Source of the DNA: Dickeya undicola
GTDB taxonomy: Bacteria; Pseudomonadota; Gammaproteobacteria; Enterobacterales; Enterobacteriaceae
Length of the DNA stretch: 45,423 nucleotides
Reading direction: 5' to 3'
NCBI RefSeq assembly: GCF_000784735.1
Contig: NZ_JSYG01000016.1
Location: 1-45,423, forward strand
Shown: in pieces, positions 34,190 through 45,367 of the stretch
How the letters are laid out: every line of letters starts with the position of its first letter
Position numbering within the stretch: position 1 is the stretch's first letter
Notes under the pieces: model-generated
The model's input: only the letters and a program-made list of their open reading frames with translations
Told to the model about the DNA's origin: nothing
Database searches by the model: none
Translations under genes and position numbers: made by a program

Positions 34190-37100
34190 TCAATCCGCAT
34201 CATACCCCAGATTTGGTGCCAGCCAGCGCTCCACCTCGTCGATCGGCAACGATTTACGAGCGGCGTAGTCTTCCACCTGATCACGCTGAATTTGCGCCAC
34301 GGCGAAATACTTGCTGTCCGGGTGGCTGAAGTACCAGCCGGACACCGACGCGCCCGGCCACATGGCGTAGGACTCGGTGAGTTTCATGCCAACGGTATTG
34401 TCCACGTCCAGCAGTTGCCAGATGGTCGCTTTTTCGGTGTGGTCCGGACAGGCTGGGTAACCCGGTGCCGGGCGAATGCCCTGATAGTTCTCGCGGATCA
34501 GCTCGTCATTGCCGAGGTTCTCGTTCGGCGCATAGCCCCAGTGGACCTTGCGCACCCGCTCGTGCAGGTATTCGGCGAAGGCTTCCGCCAGCCGGTCCGC
34601 CAGCGCTTTGAGCATGATCTTGTTGTAGTCGTCGTGCTGCGCTTCCCACTGTGCCGCCAGCTCGTCTTCCTCCAGCCCGCCGGTCACCGCGAACGCGCCG
34701 AAATAATCCGGCTTGCCGCTGGTTTTCGGCGCGACAAAATCCGCCAGACAGTAGTTGGGAAAATCGGTCTTTTCGGTTTGCTGACGCAGATGATGGCTGA
34801 CGGTCAGCACCTCGGTACGACGTTCGTCGGTATAGATTTCGATGTCATCGCCCACCCGGTTGGCCGGGAACAGCCCCACCACCCCGCGCGGGTTCAAGGT
34901 GCCGCTGGCCGACAGGGTATCCAGCATGGCGTTGGCGTCGGCAAACAGGCGTTTGGCTTCCTCGCCCACCACCTCGTCTTCCAGAATGTTGGGGTATTTG
35001 CCCGCCAGCGACCAGGTCATAAAGAACGGCGTCCAGTCGATGTAGTGACGCAATGTCTCGATGCTGGCGGAAACCGGTTGTACGCCGAGGCGATGCGCCA
35101 CCGGCGGCGTATAGCTATCCCAGTCGATCGGCATGGCGTTGTCGCGCGCCACGCCCAGCGCCACCGGCGGCGTGCGTGGTTTTTTGCGACCATGCTGGAT
35201 GCGCACCGTTTCGTATTCTTTGCGGATACGCGCCACAAAGTCACCGCGCTGGCTGTCCGACAATAGCGCCGACACCACGCCCACCGAGCGTGACGCATTC
35301 TGTACGTAGACCGTTGGGCCGCTGTAGTTCTGTTCGATCTTCACCGCGGTGTGCGCCTTGGACGTGGTGGCACCGCCGATCAGCAACGGCAGCGTAAAGC
35401 CCTGGCGCTCCATCTCTTTGGCGACGTTGACCATTTCATCCAGCGACGGGGTAATCAGCCCCGACAGGCCGATGATATCGACGTTCTCCTCGCGCGCAGT
35501 CTTGAGGATTTTATCGGTCGGCACCATCACGCCTAAATCGATAATTTCGTAGTTGTTGCACTGCAACACCACACCGACGATGTTCTTGCCGATGTCGTGT
35601 ACGTCGCCTTTTACCGTCGCCAGCAAGATCTTACCGGCGCTGGAACCCTGTTCTTTGCTGGCCTGAATGAACGGTTCCAGATAGGCCACCGCCTGCTTCA
35701 TCACTCGCGCCGACTTCACCACCTGCGGCAGGAACATTTTGCCAGCGCCGAACAGATCACCGACCACGTTCATGCCGTCCATCAACGGCCCTTCGATCAC
35801 TTCGATAGGGCGAGTCGACTGCGCCCGCGCTTCTTCGGTGTCTTGCTCGATAAACTCGGTGATGCCTTTGACCAGCGCGTATTCCAGCCGTTTTCTCACC
35901 GGCCAGCCACGCCACTCGGCCTCACTTTTGTTGCTGTCGTCATCAGATTTGCTGCCGCGGTATTTCTCGGCAATTGCCAGCAGCCGTTCGGTGCCGTCGT
36001 CGCGCCGGTTGAGAACCACGTCTTCTACTGCGTCACGCAGCTCAGCGGGTAGATCATCGTAAATAGCCAACTGACCGGCGTTGACGATGCCCATGTCCAT
36101 GCCGTTGCGGATGGCGTAATACAGAAACACGGCGTGAATTGCCTCGCGCACCGGCTCGTTGCCGCGAAACGAGAACGACACGTTGGACACGCCGCCGGAA
36201 ATCAGCGCGTGCGGCAGTTGGGCTTTGATATCGGCGCACGCCTCGATAAAGTCCACCGCATAGTTGTTGTGCTCATCAATGCCAGTAGCGACGGCAAAAA
36301 TGTTCGGGTCGAAAATGATATCTTCCGGCGGGAAACCGACTTCTTCGGTCAGGATCTGGTAGGCGCGGCGGCAAATCTCAATCTTACGTGCACGGGTATC
36401 CGCCTGCCCCACTTCGTCAAACGCCATCACCACCACAGCAGCACCGTAACGGCGCACCAGCCGGGCGTGATGTACAAAGGCCTCCACACCTTCTTTCATC
36501 GAAATCGAGTTGACGATGCCTTTGCCCTGAATGCACTTCAACCCAGCTTCCACCACGTCCCACTTGGAGGAGTCGATCATGATCGGCACCCTGGCGATAT
36601 CCGGCTCACCGGCGATCAGGTTGAGGAAACGCACCATCGCCGCCTCGGCATTGAGCATCCCTTCATCCATGTTGATGTCGATGACCTGTGCGCCGCTTTC
36701 CACCTGCTGGCGTGCCACGTCCAGTGCTTCGTTGTACTTCTCTTCTTTGATCAGACGCTTGAATTTAGCGGAGCCGGTGACGTTAGTACGCTCGCCGACG
36801 TTAACAAACAGCGTGTCGTCGCCAATGTTCAACGGCTCCAGCCCAGACAGGCGGCAGGCTACCGGTAGCGTTGGCAGTGCACGCGGCGCTACGCCGTCAA
36901 CGGCCTTCACCATCGCAGCGATATGCTCAGGCGTGGTGCCACAGCACCCGCCGATGATATTCAGGAAACCAGACTGCGCCCACTCGCCAATCTGGCGCGC
37001 CATTTCATCCGCATCCAGATCGTATTCACCAAAGGCGTTCGGCAGCCCGGCGTTGGGGTGCGCGGTGACATAACATTCAGCAATGCGAGACAGCTCTGCT

Positions 37101-37876
37101 ACATACTGGCGCAGTTCGTCCGGCCCTAATGCACAGTTAAGACCGAACGACAGCGGTCTGGCGTGGCGCAGCGAGTTGTAAAACGCTTCGGTAGTCTGGC
37201 CGGACAGAGTTCGGCCGGAGGCATCGGTAATGGTGCCGGAGAGCATCACCGGCAGCGTGATACCCAGCGCCTCGAATTCAGTTTCCACCGCAAAAATGGC
37301 GGCCTTGGCGTTCAGGGTATCGAAAATGGTTTCGATCAGGATGATATCAACGCCGCCCTCCACCAGCGCGCGGGTCGATTCACGATACGCTTCCACCAGT
37401 TGGTCAAAGCTGACATTACGGTACGCCGGGTCGTTGACGTCCGGTGAGATCGACGCGGTGCGGTTGGTCGGCCCCAGCACCCCGGCGACATAGCGTGGGC
37501 GCTCCGGTGTACGAGCAGTCCACTCGTCGGCGCAGGCGCGCGCCAGGCGTGCAGCAACGGTATTGATTTCCGCCGACAGCGCTTCCATCTCGTAGTCAGC
37601 CATGGCAATGCGGGTAGCGTTAAAGGTGTTGGTTTCCAGAATATCCGCGCCCGCTGCCAGATAGTCATGATGAATAGCGGTGATAACATCCGGTTTACTC
37701 AGCACCAGCAGGTCGTTATTGCCTTTCAGGTCGCACTGCCAGTCAGCAAAACGTTCGCCACGATAATCTTCTTCCTGCAAGCGGTAACTCTGGATCATGG
37801 TTCCCATCCCGCCGTCCAGAATCATAATGCGTTGCGCCAGTTGCTGCTGTAATGCCTGTAACCGATTTGCCATCAT
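34190..37876 (-). CDS. metH: Cobalamin-dependent methionine synthase
   Basis: 1228 residues, full length. It transfers methyl from methyltetrahydrofolate to homocysteine through cobalamin. Modules in order: homocysteine/zinc domain (about 1-330, cysteines in FGLNCALG and IIGGCCGTT), folate domain (about 350-620, [11 protein letters not shown]), B12 cap and Rossmann domain (about 650-890, with GDVHDIGKN supplying the cobalt-ligand histidine), and the SAM-binding activation domain (to the end, [16 protein letters not shown]). It is divergent from iclR. No MetR palindrome is seen upstream. Confidence 0.98.
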   Translation of the reverse strand: MMANRLQALQQQLAQRIMILDGGMGTMIQSYRLQEEDYRGERFADWQCDLKGNNDLLVLSKPDVITAIHHDYLAAGADILETNTFNATRIAMADYEMEALSAEINTVAARLARACADEWTARTPERPRYVAGVLGPTNRTASISPDVNDPAYRNVSFDQLVEAYRESTRALVEGGVDIILIETIFDTLNAKAAIFAVETEFEALGITLPVMLSGTITDASGRTLSGQTTEAFYNSLRHARPLSFGLNCALGPDELRQYVAELSRIAECYVTAHPNAGLPNAFGEYDLDADEMARQIGEWAQSGFLNIIGGCCGTTPEHIAAMVKAVDGVAPRALPTLPVACRLSGLEPLNIGDDTLFVNVGERTNVTGSAKFKRLIKEEKYNEALDVARQQVESGAQVIDINMDEGMLNAEAAMVRFLNLIAGEPDIARVPIMIDSSKWDVVEAGLKCIQGKGIVNSISMKEGVEAFVHHARLVRRYGAAVVVMAFDEVGQADTRARKIEICRRAYQILTEEVGFPPEDIIFDPNIFAVATGIDEHNNYAVDFIEACADIKAQLPHALISGGVSNVSFSFRGNEPVREAIHAVFLYYAIRNGMDMGIVNAGQLAIYDDLPAELRDAVEDVVLNRRDDGTERLLAIAEKYRGSKSDDDSNKSEAEWRGWPVRKRLEYALVKGITEFIEQDTEEARAQSTRPIEVIEGPLMDGMNVVGDLFGAGKMFLPQVVKSARVMKQAVAYLEPFIQASKEQGSSAGKILLATVKGDVHDIGKNIVGVVLQCNNYEIIDLGVMVPTDKILKTAREENVDIIGLSGLITPSLDEMVNVAKEMERQGFTLPLLIGGATTSKAHTAVKIEQNYSGPTVYVQNASRSVGVVSALLSDSQRGDFVARIRKEYETVRIQHGRKKPRTPPVALGVARDNAMPIDWDSYTPPVAHRLGVQPVSASIETLRHYIDWTPFFMTWSLAGKYPNILEDEVVGEEAKRLFADANAMLDTLSASGTLNPRGVVGLFPANRVGDDIEIYTDERRTEVLTVSHHLRQQTEKTDFPNYCLADFVAPKTSGKPDYFGAFAVTGGLEEDELAAQWEAQHDDYNKIMLKALADRLAEAFAEYLHERVRKVHWGYAPNENLGNDELIRENYQGIRPAPGYPACPDHTEKATIWQLLDVDNTVGMKLTESYAMWPGASVSGWYFSHPDSKYFAVAQIQRDQVEDYAARKSLPIDEVERWLAPNLGYDAD

Positions 37877-37998
37877 TTTATTCTCGTTATCACCCTCATC
37901 TGTCGAACTCTTATCCTAGCACAACCACCTGCCGTGCCAGCGCAGTACGCGGTTGATAAAACCGCCTGACAAGACGGTTGCATTCTGCGCTAAAAAAA

Positions 37999-38013
37999 CG
38001 AAAATCGATTCCA
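37999..38013 (+). promoter_or_regulatory. Candidate IclR operator upstream of iclR
   Basis: CGAAAATCGATTCCA matches 10-11 of 14 fixed positions of TGGAAAT-N-ATTTCCA. It lies 23 bp before the iclR start, a position fitting the known autoregulation of IclR in E. coli. Confidence 0.45.
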
Positions 38014-38036
38014 TGATATGAAAAAGGAAATCGACG

Positions 38037-38867
38037 ATGACGCCACCCGAACCTGCCAAACGCGGCAAAAAACCTCGCGCTGCCTCTGCCAGCCCCGCTC
38101 AACCAGCCGGACAGGTGCAATCGTTGACCCGCGGGCTGACACTGCTGGGATACATCGCCAAGGCTAACGGTAGCATCGCGCTGACCGATCTGGCCCAACA
38201 GGTGGGTCTGCCCAACTCAACAACCCATCGGTTGTTGACCACCATGCAACAACAAGGGTTTGTGCGCCAGGTTGGCGATTTGGGGCTGTGGACCATCGGC
38301 ACCCAGGCGTTTATCGTCGGCAGCAGTTTTCTGCAAAGCCGCAATTTGCTCACGCTGGTCCATCCAATGCTGCGACAATTGATGGAAGATTCCGGAGAGA
38401 CGGTGAACCTGGCGGTGTTGGATCAGAGTGACTATCAGGCCATTATTATCGACCAGGTGCAGTGTACCGCGCTGATGCGCATGTCCGCGCCGATCGGCGG
38501 CAAACTGCCGATGCACGCATCCGGTGCTGGCAAGGCGTTCCTCGCCATGTTGCCGGACGATAAAATCACCCAGTTGCTGCACCGCAAAGGGTTACACAGC
38601 TACACCCCGCACACCCTCAGCGCCCAGACCCTGAAGGAAAACCTGACCAACATTCGTCGGCAAGGCTACGCACTGGACGATGAGGAACACGCGCTGGGCC
38701 TGCGCTGCGTCGCCGCCTGCATTCTCGATGAACACCACGAGGCATTTGCCGCTATCTCCATTTCCGGGCCAATATCCCGCATCACTGATGATCGCATCAC
38801 CGAACTGGGTGCACTGGTGATCAAGGCGGCGAAAGACATCACCTATCAGTACGGCGGCGCGCGCTGA
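38037..38867 (+). CDS. iclR: Transcriptional repressor IclR
   Basis: 276 residues. It represses aceBAK; glyoxylate and pyruvate act as ligands in E. coli. The N-terminal winged HTH has LTDLAQQVGLPNSTTHRLL, and the C-terminal effector domain has GKLPMHASGAGKAFLA and DDEEHALGLRCVAACI. A basic Pro/Ala-rich tail precedes the HTH. AAGGA lies upstream of ATG 38037. It is convergent with aceK with only 6 bp between stop codons, and no terminator is seen there. arpA, between aceK and iclR in E. coli K-12, is absent. Confidence 0.96.
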   Translation: MTPPEPAKRGKKPRAASASPAQPAGQVQSLTRGLTLLGYIAKANGSIALTDLAQQVGLPNSTTHRLLTTMQQQGFVRQVGDLGLWTIGTQAFIVGSSFLQSRNLLTLVHPMLRQLMEDSGETVNLAVLDQSDYQAIIIDQVQCTALMRMSAPIGGKLPMHASGAGKAFLAMLPDDKITQLLHRKGLHSYTPHTLSAQTLKENLTNIRRQGYALDDEEHALGLRCVAACILDEHHEAFAAISISGPISRITDDRITELGALVIKAAKDITYQYGGAR

Positions 38868-38873
38868 CCGGCG

Positions 38874-40631
38874 TTATAACGTCAGCGCGTCCGCTGACGT
38901 TACCGGGTCGGCATAACGTAAGCTGAAGCGTTTTCTGCGCCGGTAAGCGTAGACATCTTCGATATGACCGTCACGAATCCGCTGTTGCAACGCTCGCCAG
39001 TATTCCGCCCGAAACAGATCGCCGTGCAGTTCTTCAAACAGCGGCAGCAAGCGGCGGTCGCTGCACAGAAACTGGCGAAACTCCTCTGGGAACACATCAT
39101 TCGGCCCGACGCTGTACCAGGGTTCGGCCGCCAATTCGTCCGCCGGATCGCGAGGCGGTGGAATATCGCGGAAATTCACCTCGGTCATGTAGCAGATTTC
39201 GTCGTAGTCATAAAACACTACCCGGCCGTGGCGGGTGACGCCGAAGTTCTTGAACAGCATATCGCCGGGAAAGATATTGGCCGCCGCCAGTTGCCGAATG
39301 GCATTACCATATTCCTCAATCACATCGCGCAGCGCCTGACCGTTGACCTGTTCCAGGTAGAGATTCAGCGGCGTCATGCGGCGCTCCATGTACAGATGGC
39401 TAATCACCAGCCGGTCGCCCAGGTCTTCCAGCTTGTCCGGTACATCGCGCCATAACTCCGCCAGCAATTCCGGGCTGATGCGCGCTTTCTCCAGCACAAA
39501 ATTTTCATACTCCTGGGTGTCTGCCATGCGTCCGACGCGGTCGTGTTCCTTCACCAACCGGTAGCACTCCCGCACCCGCGCTTCGCTGACCTCTTTTTGC
39601 GGCGCAAACCGGTCTTTAATCACCTTGAACACCCGGTCGAAAGTCGGCAGCGTGAACACCAGCATTACCATGCCCTTGACCCCCGGAGCGGTAATGAACG
39701 GCTCTTGCGTATTGGCGATGAAATCGAGGTACTCCCGGTAATACTCGGTCTTGCTGTGTTTCTGGCAGCCGATCGCCAGATACAACTCTGCGGTGGTTTT
39801 ACCCGGCAAGATCTCCCGCAGCCAGGCTACCAGCGCCGACGGCAGCGGCGCGTAAACCATGAAGTAGGAACGGGCGAAGCCAAACACAATACTGGCGTCC
39901 GCATGGCGGGTCAGGCAGGTATCGAGAAACAACGCGCCGCGTTCGTTGTGGTGAATCGGCAACAAAAACGGGAACACACCACCCGGTAAACGCAGTTTCC
40001 CCACCAGCCAGGCCGCTTTGTTGCGGTAAAACAGCTCGTTCGCCACCTGTAGCGACGCGTTCGCCAACGATGCCGCCGGGAAAGCTTCTCGCAGCGACTG
40101 CACCACATAACCGATATCTCGCGTCAGGTCTTCCCACGGCAACCGCAGCGGCAAAGCGGTCAGCACCGCTTCCAGCATCGCAGGCCAGCCGTTATCGGGC
40201 TGGTAAGTTCGGGCCAGCGGACGCGGAATTTCCTGAAAACGTCGCGCCGGTTGCGAACTGAACACGAACAGTTTGTCCGGCGTCAGTTCACGGTGATGAA
40301 ACAGCCGACAATACACGGAGTTGAAGAAGCTCTCCGCAATTTCGAAGCGCGGATAGTCCGGCAACAACGCGGTATAAATCTGTTTGACCCGCGCGACGAA
40401 GGCCGCGTTGTAACACTGCCGGTCGGTGATGCAGCCTAACTGCTCCACCACCAGACCGACGTGATGGTCATAGAGCTGGATACGCTGCTTCATCGCCTGC
40501 TGCACTGAATGCCAGTCCGCTTGCTCAAAGCGCTGCTGCGCCCCTGCCGTAATTTCCAAAAACCGACCATACTGCGCATCAAACCCTTGCAAAATGGTCT
40601 GCGCCACCAGTTTTTCCCGACCCCGACTCAT
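38874..40631 (-). CDS. aceK: Isocitrate dehydrogenase kinase/phosphatase
   Basis: 585 residues from ATG 40631 (GGAG 6 nt upstream, [20 protein letters not shown] aligned with family start; the longer frame from 40655 is rejected). The bifunctional enzyme controls isocitrate dehydrogenase and so the split between TCA cycle and glyoxylate shunt. Conserved blocks are [29 protein letters not shown] (nucleotide loop), [13 protein letters not shown] and [11 protein letters not shown] (metal/catalytic). It is the last gene of aceBAK, after a hairpin that may lower its expression. Confidence 0.97.
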   Translation of the reverse strand: MSRGREKLVAQTILQGFDAQYGRFLEITAGAQQRFEQADWHSVQQAMKQRIQLYDHHVGLVVEQLGCITDRQCYNAAFVARVKQIYTALLPDYPRFEIAESFFNSVYCRLFHHRELTPDKLFVFSSQPARRFQEIPRPLARTYQPDNGWPAMLEAVLTALPLRLPWEDLTRDIGYVVQSLREAFPAASLANASLQVANELFYRNKAAWLVGKLRLPGGVFPFLLPIHHNERGALFLDTCLTRHADASIVFGFARSYFMVYAPLPSALVAWLREILPGKTTAELYLAIGCQKHSKTEYYREYLDFIANTQEPFITAPGVKGMVMLVFTLPTFDRVFKVIKDRFAPQKEVSEARVRECYRLVKEHDRVGRMADTQEYENFVLEKARISPELLAELWRDVPDKLEDLGDRLVISHLYMERRMTPLNLYLEQVNGQALRDVIEEYGNAIRQLAAANIFPGDMLFKNFGVTRHGRVVFYDYDEICYMTEVNFRDIPPPRDPADELAAEPWYSVGPNDVFPEEFRQFLCSDRRLLPLFEELHGDLFRAEYWRALQQRIRDGHIEDVYAYRRRKRFSLRYADPVTSADALTL

Positions 40632-40666
40632 CCACCTCTCCTTTGACGCCATCAATGTAACGACAG

Positions 40667-40689
40667 GCGGCCAGCATCTGGCTGGCCGC
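40667..40689 (-). other. Perfect hairpin between aceA and aceK
   Basis: GCGGCCAGC-(5 nt)-GCTGGCCGC: 9 GC-rich pairs with a 5-nt loop and no U-tract. In E. coli REP sequences occupy this spacer, and aceK is expressed far below aceA. A similar mRNA-stabilising or polar role is inferred here. Confidence 0.75.
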
Positions 40690-40708
40690 GATGGTGCGAT
40701 ATTTCGGT

Positions 40709-42016
40709 TTAGAACTGTTGTTCTTCCGTCGAACCGGTCAACGCCGTGACGGAGGACGCACCGCCCTGAATCAGGGTGGTTACCTTGTCGAAGTAACCGG
40801 TGCCTACTTCCTGTTGGTGAGACGAGAAGGTGTACCCTTCTTTGATGGCTGCAAATTCCGGTTGCTGCACTTTTTCCACATAGTGCTTCATCCCTTCACC
40901 CTGGGCGTAGGCATGTGCCAGGTCAAACATGTTGAACCACATACTGTGGATACCCGCCAGGGTGATGAATTGGTATTTGTAGCCCATCTCCGACAGTTCA
41001 TCCTGAAAACGAGCGATGGTGCGATCGTCCAGATTCTTCTTCCAGTTGAACGACGGCGAACAGTTGTAGGCCAACAGTTTGCCGGGGAAGCGGGCATGAA
41101 TCGCCTCGGCGAAGCGCCGCGCCAACGTCAGATCCGGTGTTGAGGTTTCGCACCACACCAGGTCGGCGTAGGGGGCATACGCCAGCCCACGGCTGATCGC
41201 TTGCTCCACCCCGGCGCGGGTGCGGTAAAACCCCTCCATCGTGCGTTCACCGGTAATGAAGTCCCGGTCGTAGTCATCACAATCCGAAGTCAGCAAATCG
41301 GCCGCGTCAGCATCCGTACGCGCCACCAGCAATGTCGGCACGCCCAGCACATCCGCCGCCAGCCGCGCGGCGACCAGCTTCTGCACCGCTTCCTGCGTCG
41401 GCACCAACACCTTGCCCCCCATATGGCCGCACTTTTTCACCGACGCCAGTTGGTCTTCAAAGTGAACGGCAGCGGCTCCGGCTTCAATCATCGACTTCAT
41501 CAGTTCAAACGCGTTCAATACCCCGCCGAAACCCGCTTCCGCATCGGCGACAATCGGCAAAAAGTAGTCGGTATAACGCGGGTCATCCTGCCCGATGCCG
41601 TTGGACCACTGGATTTGATCCGCACGTCGGAAGGTGTTGTTGATACGCTGTACCACCGACGGCACCGAGTTGGACGGGTAGAGCGACTGGTCTGGGTACA
41701 TGCTGGCAGCAAGGTTGGCATCCGCTGCTACCTGCCAGCCGGACAGATATATCGCCTCCAGCCCGGCCTTTGCCTGCTGCAATGCCTGCCCGCCGGTCAA
41801 CGCGCCGAGGCAGTTGACGTAGCCTTTACGCGACTTGCCGTTCAACAGCTTCCACAGTTTTTCCGCGCCCAGTTGCGCCAGCGTACAGGCGGGGTTCACC
41901 GACCCACGCAGATTCACCACGTCTTCAGCACGGTACGGGCGGGTAATGCCTTCCCAGCGCGGCGTGTTCCACTCTTGTTCCAGTTGCTCGATTTGTTGGG
42001 TACGAGAGGTGCTCAT
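40709..42016 (-). CDS. aceA: Isocitrate lyase
   Basis: 435 residues, the standard short bacterial form. It splits isocitrate to glyoxylate and succinate. The catalytic loop KKCGHMGGK carries the active cysteine. [10 protein letters not shown] and [14 protein letters not shown] are metal and substrate segments, and [13 protein letters not shown] is also typical. It lies 23 bp after aceB and is co-transcribed. Confidence 0.98.
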   Translation of the reverse strand: MSTSRTQQIEQLEQEWNTPRWEGITRPYRAEDVVNLRGSVNPACTLAQLGAEKLWKLLNGKSRKGYVNCLGALTGGQALQQAKAGLEAIYLSGWQVAADANLAASMYPDQSLYPSNSVPSVVQRINNTFRRADQIQWSNGIGQDDPRYTDYFLPIVADAEAGFGGVLNAFELMKSMIEAGAAAVHFEDQLASVKKCGHMGGKVLVPTQEAVQKLVAARLAADVLGVPTLLVARTDADAADLLTSDCDDYDRDFITGERTMEGFYRTRAGVEQAISRGLAYAPYADLVWCETSTPDLTLARRFAEAIHARFPGKLLAYNCSPSFNWKKNLDDRTIARFQDELSEMGYKYQFITLAGIHSMWFNMFDLAHAYAQGEGMKHYVEKVQQPEFAAIKEGYTFSSHQQEVGTGYFDKVTTLIQGGASSVTALTGSTEEQQF

Positions 42017-42039
42017 AGCGATTCCTTTTTTAAACAGGA

Positions 42040-43638
42040 TTAATCAAGTAAGTCGTAACCGGGTAAGGTGAGAAAATCGATTAACGCGTCCTGCGTGGTG
42101 ATGCGTTCCATTAGGCGAGCGGCATCATCAAAACGGCCACCGTCGAAACGGGCTTCGCCCAGTTCACCGCGGATAACCTGCATCTCCTCTACCAGCATCT
42201 GGCGAAACAATGCCTTGGTCACCACCCGGCCATCACTGAGCGTTTTGCCGTGGTGAATCCACTGCCAGATGGAGGTACGGGAGATCTCGGCGGTAGCAGC
42301 ATCCTCCATCAATCCATAAATCGGCACACAGCCGTTACCGGAAATCCAGGCTTCGATGTATTGCACCGCGACGCGGATATTGGCGCGCATACCGGCCTCG
42401 GTACGCTCCCCTGGGCAAGGTGCCAGCAGCTCCTCGGCACTGATCGGTGCATCGTCTTCACGCAACATATCCAGTTGGTTAGGACGATCACCCAGCAGGC
42501 GGTCAAATACCGGCATCACCGTATCAGCCAGACCGGGGTGAGCAATCCAGGTTCCGTCATGACCATTTCGGGCTTCCAGTTCTTTATCCTGCCTGACTTT
42601 CTCCTGCACCCAGGCATTACGCTCTGCGTCTTTGCTGGGAATAAATGCCGCCATCCCACCCATCGCGAACGCACCACGCCGGTGACAGGTTTTGATCAGT
42701 AAACGCGAGTAAGCATTCAGGAAAGGTTTATCCATCGTTACCGACTGCCGATCTGGCAACACTCGGTCCGGATGATTTTTCAATGTTTTGATATAGCTGA
42801 AAATGTAGTCCCAGCGGCCACAGTTCAGCCCGACGATATGGTCACGCAGGTGATAGAGAATCTCGTCCATCTGGAATACAGCAGGCAGCGTCTCAATCAA
42901 GATGGTGGCTTTGATGGTGCCGCGTGCCAGACCAAAACGCTCTTCGGTATAGCTGAATACCTCGCTCCACCAGGCGGCTTCCTTCCAGGACTGGGTTTTC
43001 GGCAGGTAGAAATAGGGACCACTACCTTTTTCCAGCAATTGGCGGTAGTTATGGAAAAAATAGAGTGCAAAATCGAACAAACTGCCGGGGATAGCCTCAT
43101 CATTCCATAGCACATGTTTTTCCGGCAGATGCAAACCTCGCACCCGGCAGATCAGCACCGCCGGGTTAGGCTTCAGCTGATAGATCTTTCCTGCCTCGCT
43201 GGTGTAACTGATGGTGCCACGCACCGCATCCCGCAAATTGATTTGCCCCTCAACCACTTTCGACCAACCGGGTGCCAGTGAATCTTCAAAGTCCGCCATA
43301 AAAACTTTCACATTGGCGTTCAGGGCATTAATCACCATTTTGCGTTCCACCGGGCCAGTAATCTCCACCCGACGATCCTGCAAATCAGCAGGAATACCAC
43401 GAATCTTCCAGTCTGAATTTTTTATGGAATTCATTTCCGAAATAAAATCAGGCAATTCGCCGTTATCAATTCTTGCCTGCACCGCCTGACGCTCCGCCAG
43501 TAAGCGATTGCGCTGCGGTGTAAATCTGCTGACCAATGCAGTGAGAAAATCCACCGTCTCTGCCGTCAGAACCTGCCGCTCAGCCTCACCAAATGCGGTA
43601 GTGAAGACTAATTCTCGGCTTATCGTCTGTTGTATCAT
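42040..43638 (-). CDS. aceB: Malate synthase A
   Basis: 532 residues. It condenses glyoxylate with acetyl-CoA to malate, completing the bypass with AceA. Conserved blocks are [45 protein letters not shown] (metal and glyoxylate site) and [11 protein letters not shown]. It is the first gene of aceBAK and carries two IclR-like sites in its 5' region. Confidence 0.98.
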   Translation of the reverse strand: MIQQTISRELVFTTAFGEAERQVLTAETVDFLTALVSRFTPQRNRLLAERQAVQARIDNGELPDFISEMNSIKNSDWKIRGIPADLQDRRVEITGPVERKMVINALNANVKVFMADFEDSLAPGWSKVVEGQINLRDAVRGTISYTSEAGKIYQLKPNPAVLICRVRGLHLPEKHVLWNDEAIPGSLFDFALYFFHNYRQLLEKGSGPYFYLPKTQSWKEAAWWSEVFSYTEERFGLARGTIKATILIETLPAVFQMDEILYHLRDHIVGLNCGRWDYIFSYIKTLKNHPDRVLPDRQSVTMDKPFLNAYSRLLIKTCHRRGAFAMGGMAAFIPSKDAERNAWVQEKVRQDKELEARNGHDGTWIAHPGLADTVMPVFDRLLGDRPNQLDMLREDDAPISAEELLAPCPGERTEAGMRANIRVAVQYIEAWISGNGCVPIYGLMEDAATAEISRTSIWQWIHHGKTLSDGRVVTKALFRQMLVEEMQVIRGELGEARFDGGRFDDAARLMERITTQDALIDFLTLPGYDLLD

Positions 43639-43749
43639 GTCGTTGTTCCTATTCCGTTGTACTCGCCGTATTCAGCTGTTCAATCTGCGAACTTAATCCG
43701 AACGTTTTTCAGCCAACAGAACTAAGCCTAATCCAATAAAATTTAAAAT

Positions 43750-43764
43750 CAAAAACAATTTCCA
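43750..43764 (-). promoter_or_regulatory. Candidate IclR operator, aceB proximal
   Basis: On the minus strand TGGAAATTGTTTTTG matches 10 of 14 fixed positions of TGGAAAT-N-ATTTCCA, with the left half perfect. It is about 110 bp before aceB in an AT-rich promoter region. Confidence 0.5.
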
Positions 43765-43824
43765 TTTTTAATGTAAAACAATCTTAAGCACATGATTAAA
43801 TTAAAATTAAAGTTACTCTAAATA

Positions 43825-43839
43825 GAGAAACCAATTCCA
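43825..43839 (-). promoter_or_regulatory. Candidate IclR operator, aceB distal
   Basis: On the minus strand TGGAATTGGTTTCTC matches 10 of 14 fixed positions. It is 75 bp upstream of the proximal site. E. coli also has two IclR boxes before aceB, one overlapping the promoter and one farther upstream. Confidence 0.45.
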
Positions 43840-43887
43840 TGATAAGTAAGCCGAGAAAATCGGAGAGATACCCGCTTCGCTAAGCAG

Positions 43888-43915
43888 GAAAAAGAAAAGG
43901 CACCGCAAGGTGCCT
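43888..43915 (-). terminator. metA terminator
   Basis: On the minus strand AGGCACC-TTGC-GGTGCCT is followed by TTTCTTTTT. It lies 25 bp after the metA stop and insulates aceB from metA. Confidence 0.9.
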
Positions 43916-43940
43916 GATGAGAAGGGATAAAAGAGGAAAA

Positions 43941-44870
43941 TCAATCCAGCGTAGGATTCATATGACGCAAATCAAACGGCGTAATCTGGTAAACGTAGTA
44001 ATTCAGCCAGTTAGAAAACAGCAAATGTCCGTGGCTACGCCAGGTCGCTCCAGGCGTTTTCTCAGGGTTATCATCCGGGAAATAGTTCACCGGGATCACA
44101 GGATCAAGGCCAGCATCACGGTCACGGAAATACTCGCTCGATAACGTCAGCGCGTCATACTCCGGGTGCCCCGTCACAAACGCCAATCGCTTATCCTTAC
44201 TGGCAAACAAGTAAGCACCGGCTTCCTCAGACTCCACCAGAATATCCAGATCCGTATGCTCACGAATAATATCGGAAGGAAAGTCCGCATAGCGGGAGTG
44301 TGGAGCCAGAAAGGTTTCATCAAAACCACGAGTTAATAAGGCATGTGGTTGCAACGTATGGTGTGAATACACGCCGGATAATTTCACGTCACGGGTCAAC
44401 TTGGGGATACCATACAGCACATTCAACGCCGCCTGAACAGCCCAACACACAAACAATGTAGAAGTGACATGTTCTTTGGCCCAGTTAACCACCCGCTCAA
44501 TCTGCGGCCAGTACACCACGTCACAAAAATCCACCAACCCCAGCGGCGCACCGGTCACGATCAAACCATCAAAATTCTCGTGCTCAATATCTTCAAAGTC
44601 GCAGTAGAAGTTGTTGAGGTGCTCTGTAGGGGTATTCTTCGATTCCCGACTATCGATACGCAGCAACTGAATATCTACCTGCAGTGGCGAGTTCGACAGG
44701 AGCCGCAGGAACTGATTCTCCGTTTCGATTTTCTTTGGCATTAGGTTAAGAACCAGCACCTTCAACGGACGAATTTCCTGCGTTCTAGCTCGTGAAGACG
44801 GCATTACAAAGACGTTTTCATTGCGCAAGAAACTGACAGCTGGCAACTCATCAGGAACCCGGATTGGCAT
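43941..44870 (-). CDS. metA: Homoserine O-succinyltransferase
   Basis: 309 residues, identical in length to E. coli; ATG 44870 begins [12 protein letters not shown], the family start. It commits homoserine to methionine using succinyl-CoA. The catalytic cysteine lies in [11 protein letters not shown] and the His/Glu pair in [18 protein letters not shown] and SWKP-like substrate loops are also typical; [14 protein letters not shown] is present. The upstream region has three tandem MetJ-like 8-mers and a MetR palindrome, so repression by MetJ/SAM and activation by MetR are likely. Confidence 0.97.
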   Translation of the reverse strand: MPIRVPDELPAVSFLRNENVFVMPSSRARTQEIRPLKVLVLNLMPKKIETENQFLRLLSNSPLQVDIQLLRIDSRESKNTPTEHLNNFYCDFEDIEHENFDGLIVTGAPLGLVDFCDVVYWPQIERVVNWAKEHVTSTLFVCWAVQAALNVLYGIPKLTRDVKLSGVYSHHTLQPHALLTRGFDETFLAPHSRYADFPSDIIREHTDLDILVESEEAGAYLFASKDKRLAFVTGHPEYDALTLSSEYFRDRDAGLDPVIPVNYFPDDNPEKTPGATWRSHGHLLFSNWLNYYVYQITPFDLRHMNPTLD

Positions 44871-44888
44871 AACCTTACACCTCACTAC

Positions 44889-44912
44889 ATACGTTTATAC
44901 GTTTATACGTTT
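44889..44912 (-). promoter_or_regulatory. Three exact tandem MetJ-type boxes upstream of metA
   Basis: The minus strand has AAACGTAT three times in direct contact (24 bp). Each 8-mer matches the metbox AGACGTCT at 6 of 8 positions. MetJ binds cooperatively to two or more tandem 8-mers, so the arrangement is diagnostic. It begins 18 bp upstream of the start codon. Confidence 0.85.
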
Positions 44913-44975
44913 AGCCTTCTAGGCTGCCGAAGATAGCGACTTTCCAGAGTAATGTCGAGCACATAACCAGCTGGT

Positions 44976-44988
44976 TGAAAATCTTTCA
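44976..44988 (-). promoter_or_regulatory. MetR-type site upstream of metA
   Basis: TGAA-AATCT-TTCA is a perfect match to TGAA-N5-TTCA, about 105 bp upstream of the metA start. MetR regulates metA in E. coli. Confidence 0.7.
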
Positions 44989-45210
44989 TCAGAAATTAGA
45001 TTTATATATCCATTTTTAGCATAAGAATTACATTGTATGGCGCAGAGCAAATCGGCTTTTCAGCCAATACAACGTAGTCAGTGCCATGGAGAAGAAGAGA
45101 TAAAGAGAAGGTATTAGAAAGCTAGGCATAGTCTAACTGATTCTGGGGGATTATTGCGGGAAGTTTTCTCTGCCGACGGGTGCGCGCCCGACGGACACCA
45201 CCCCAAAAGC
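44989..45210. other. Spacer between metA promoter and rRNA operon end
   Basis: About 220 bp. The AT-rich part (45000-45035) may hold the metA -35/-10 region or upstream A-tracts. An imperfect GC-rich inverted repeat (CCGACGGG...CCCGACGG) lies near 45173-45195 downstream of the rRNA terminator. No gene is seen. Confidence 0.3.
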
Positions 45211-45240
45211 AAAAAACCCCCGGCATAAACCGGGGGTTCC
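45211..45240 (-). terminator. rRNA operon terminator
   Basis: On the minus strand AACCCCCGG-TTTATG-CCGGGGGTTTTTT is a strong stem with a T-run. It begins 8 bp after 5S rRNA. Confidence 0.92.
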
Positions 45241-45247
45241 TTATGTG

Positions 45248-45367
45248 ATGCCTGGCAGTTCCCTACTCTCGCATGGGGAGACCCCACACTACCATCGGCG
45301 CTACGGCGTTTCACTTCTGAGTTCGGCATGGGGTCAGGTGGGACCACCGCGCTCTCGCCGCCAGGCA
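45248..45367 (-). rRNA. rrf: 5S ribosomal RNA
   Basis: 120 nt on the minus strand, starting TGCCTGGCGGC and ending CTGCCAGGCAT. It has the hallmark CCCACCTGACCCCATGCCGA and GTAGCGCCGATGGTAGTGTG segments. In E. coli an rRNA operon (rrnE) also lies near metA. The 23S gene would lie just beyond the right edge. Confidence 0.97.

Noticed and set aside
34292-35266. 324-codon plus-strand frame opposite metH
   Set aside because: Antisense shadow of the MetH activation domain, with low-complexity Arg/His composition.
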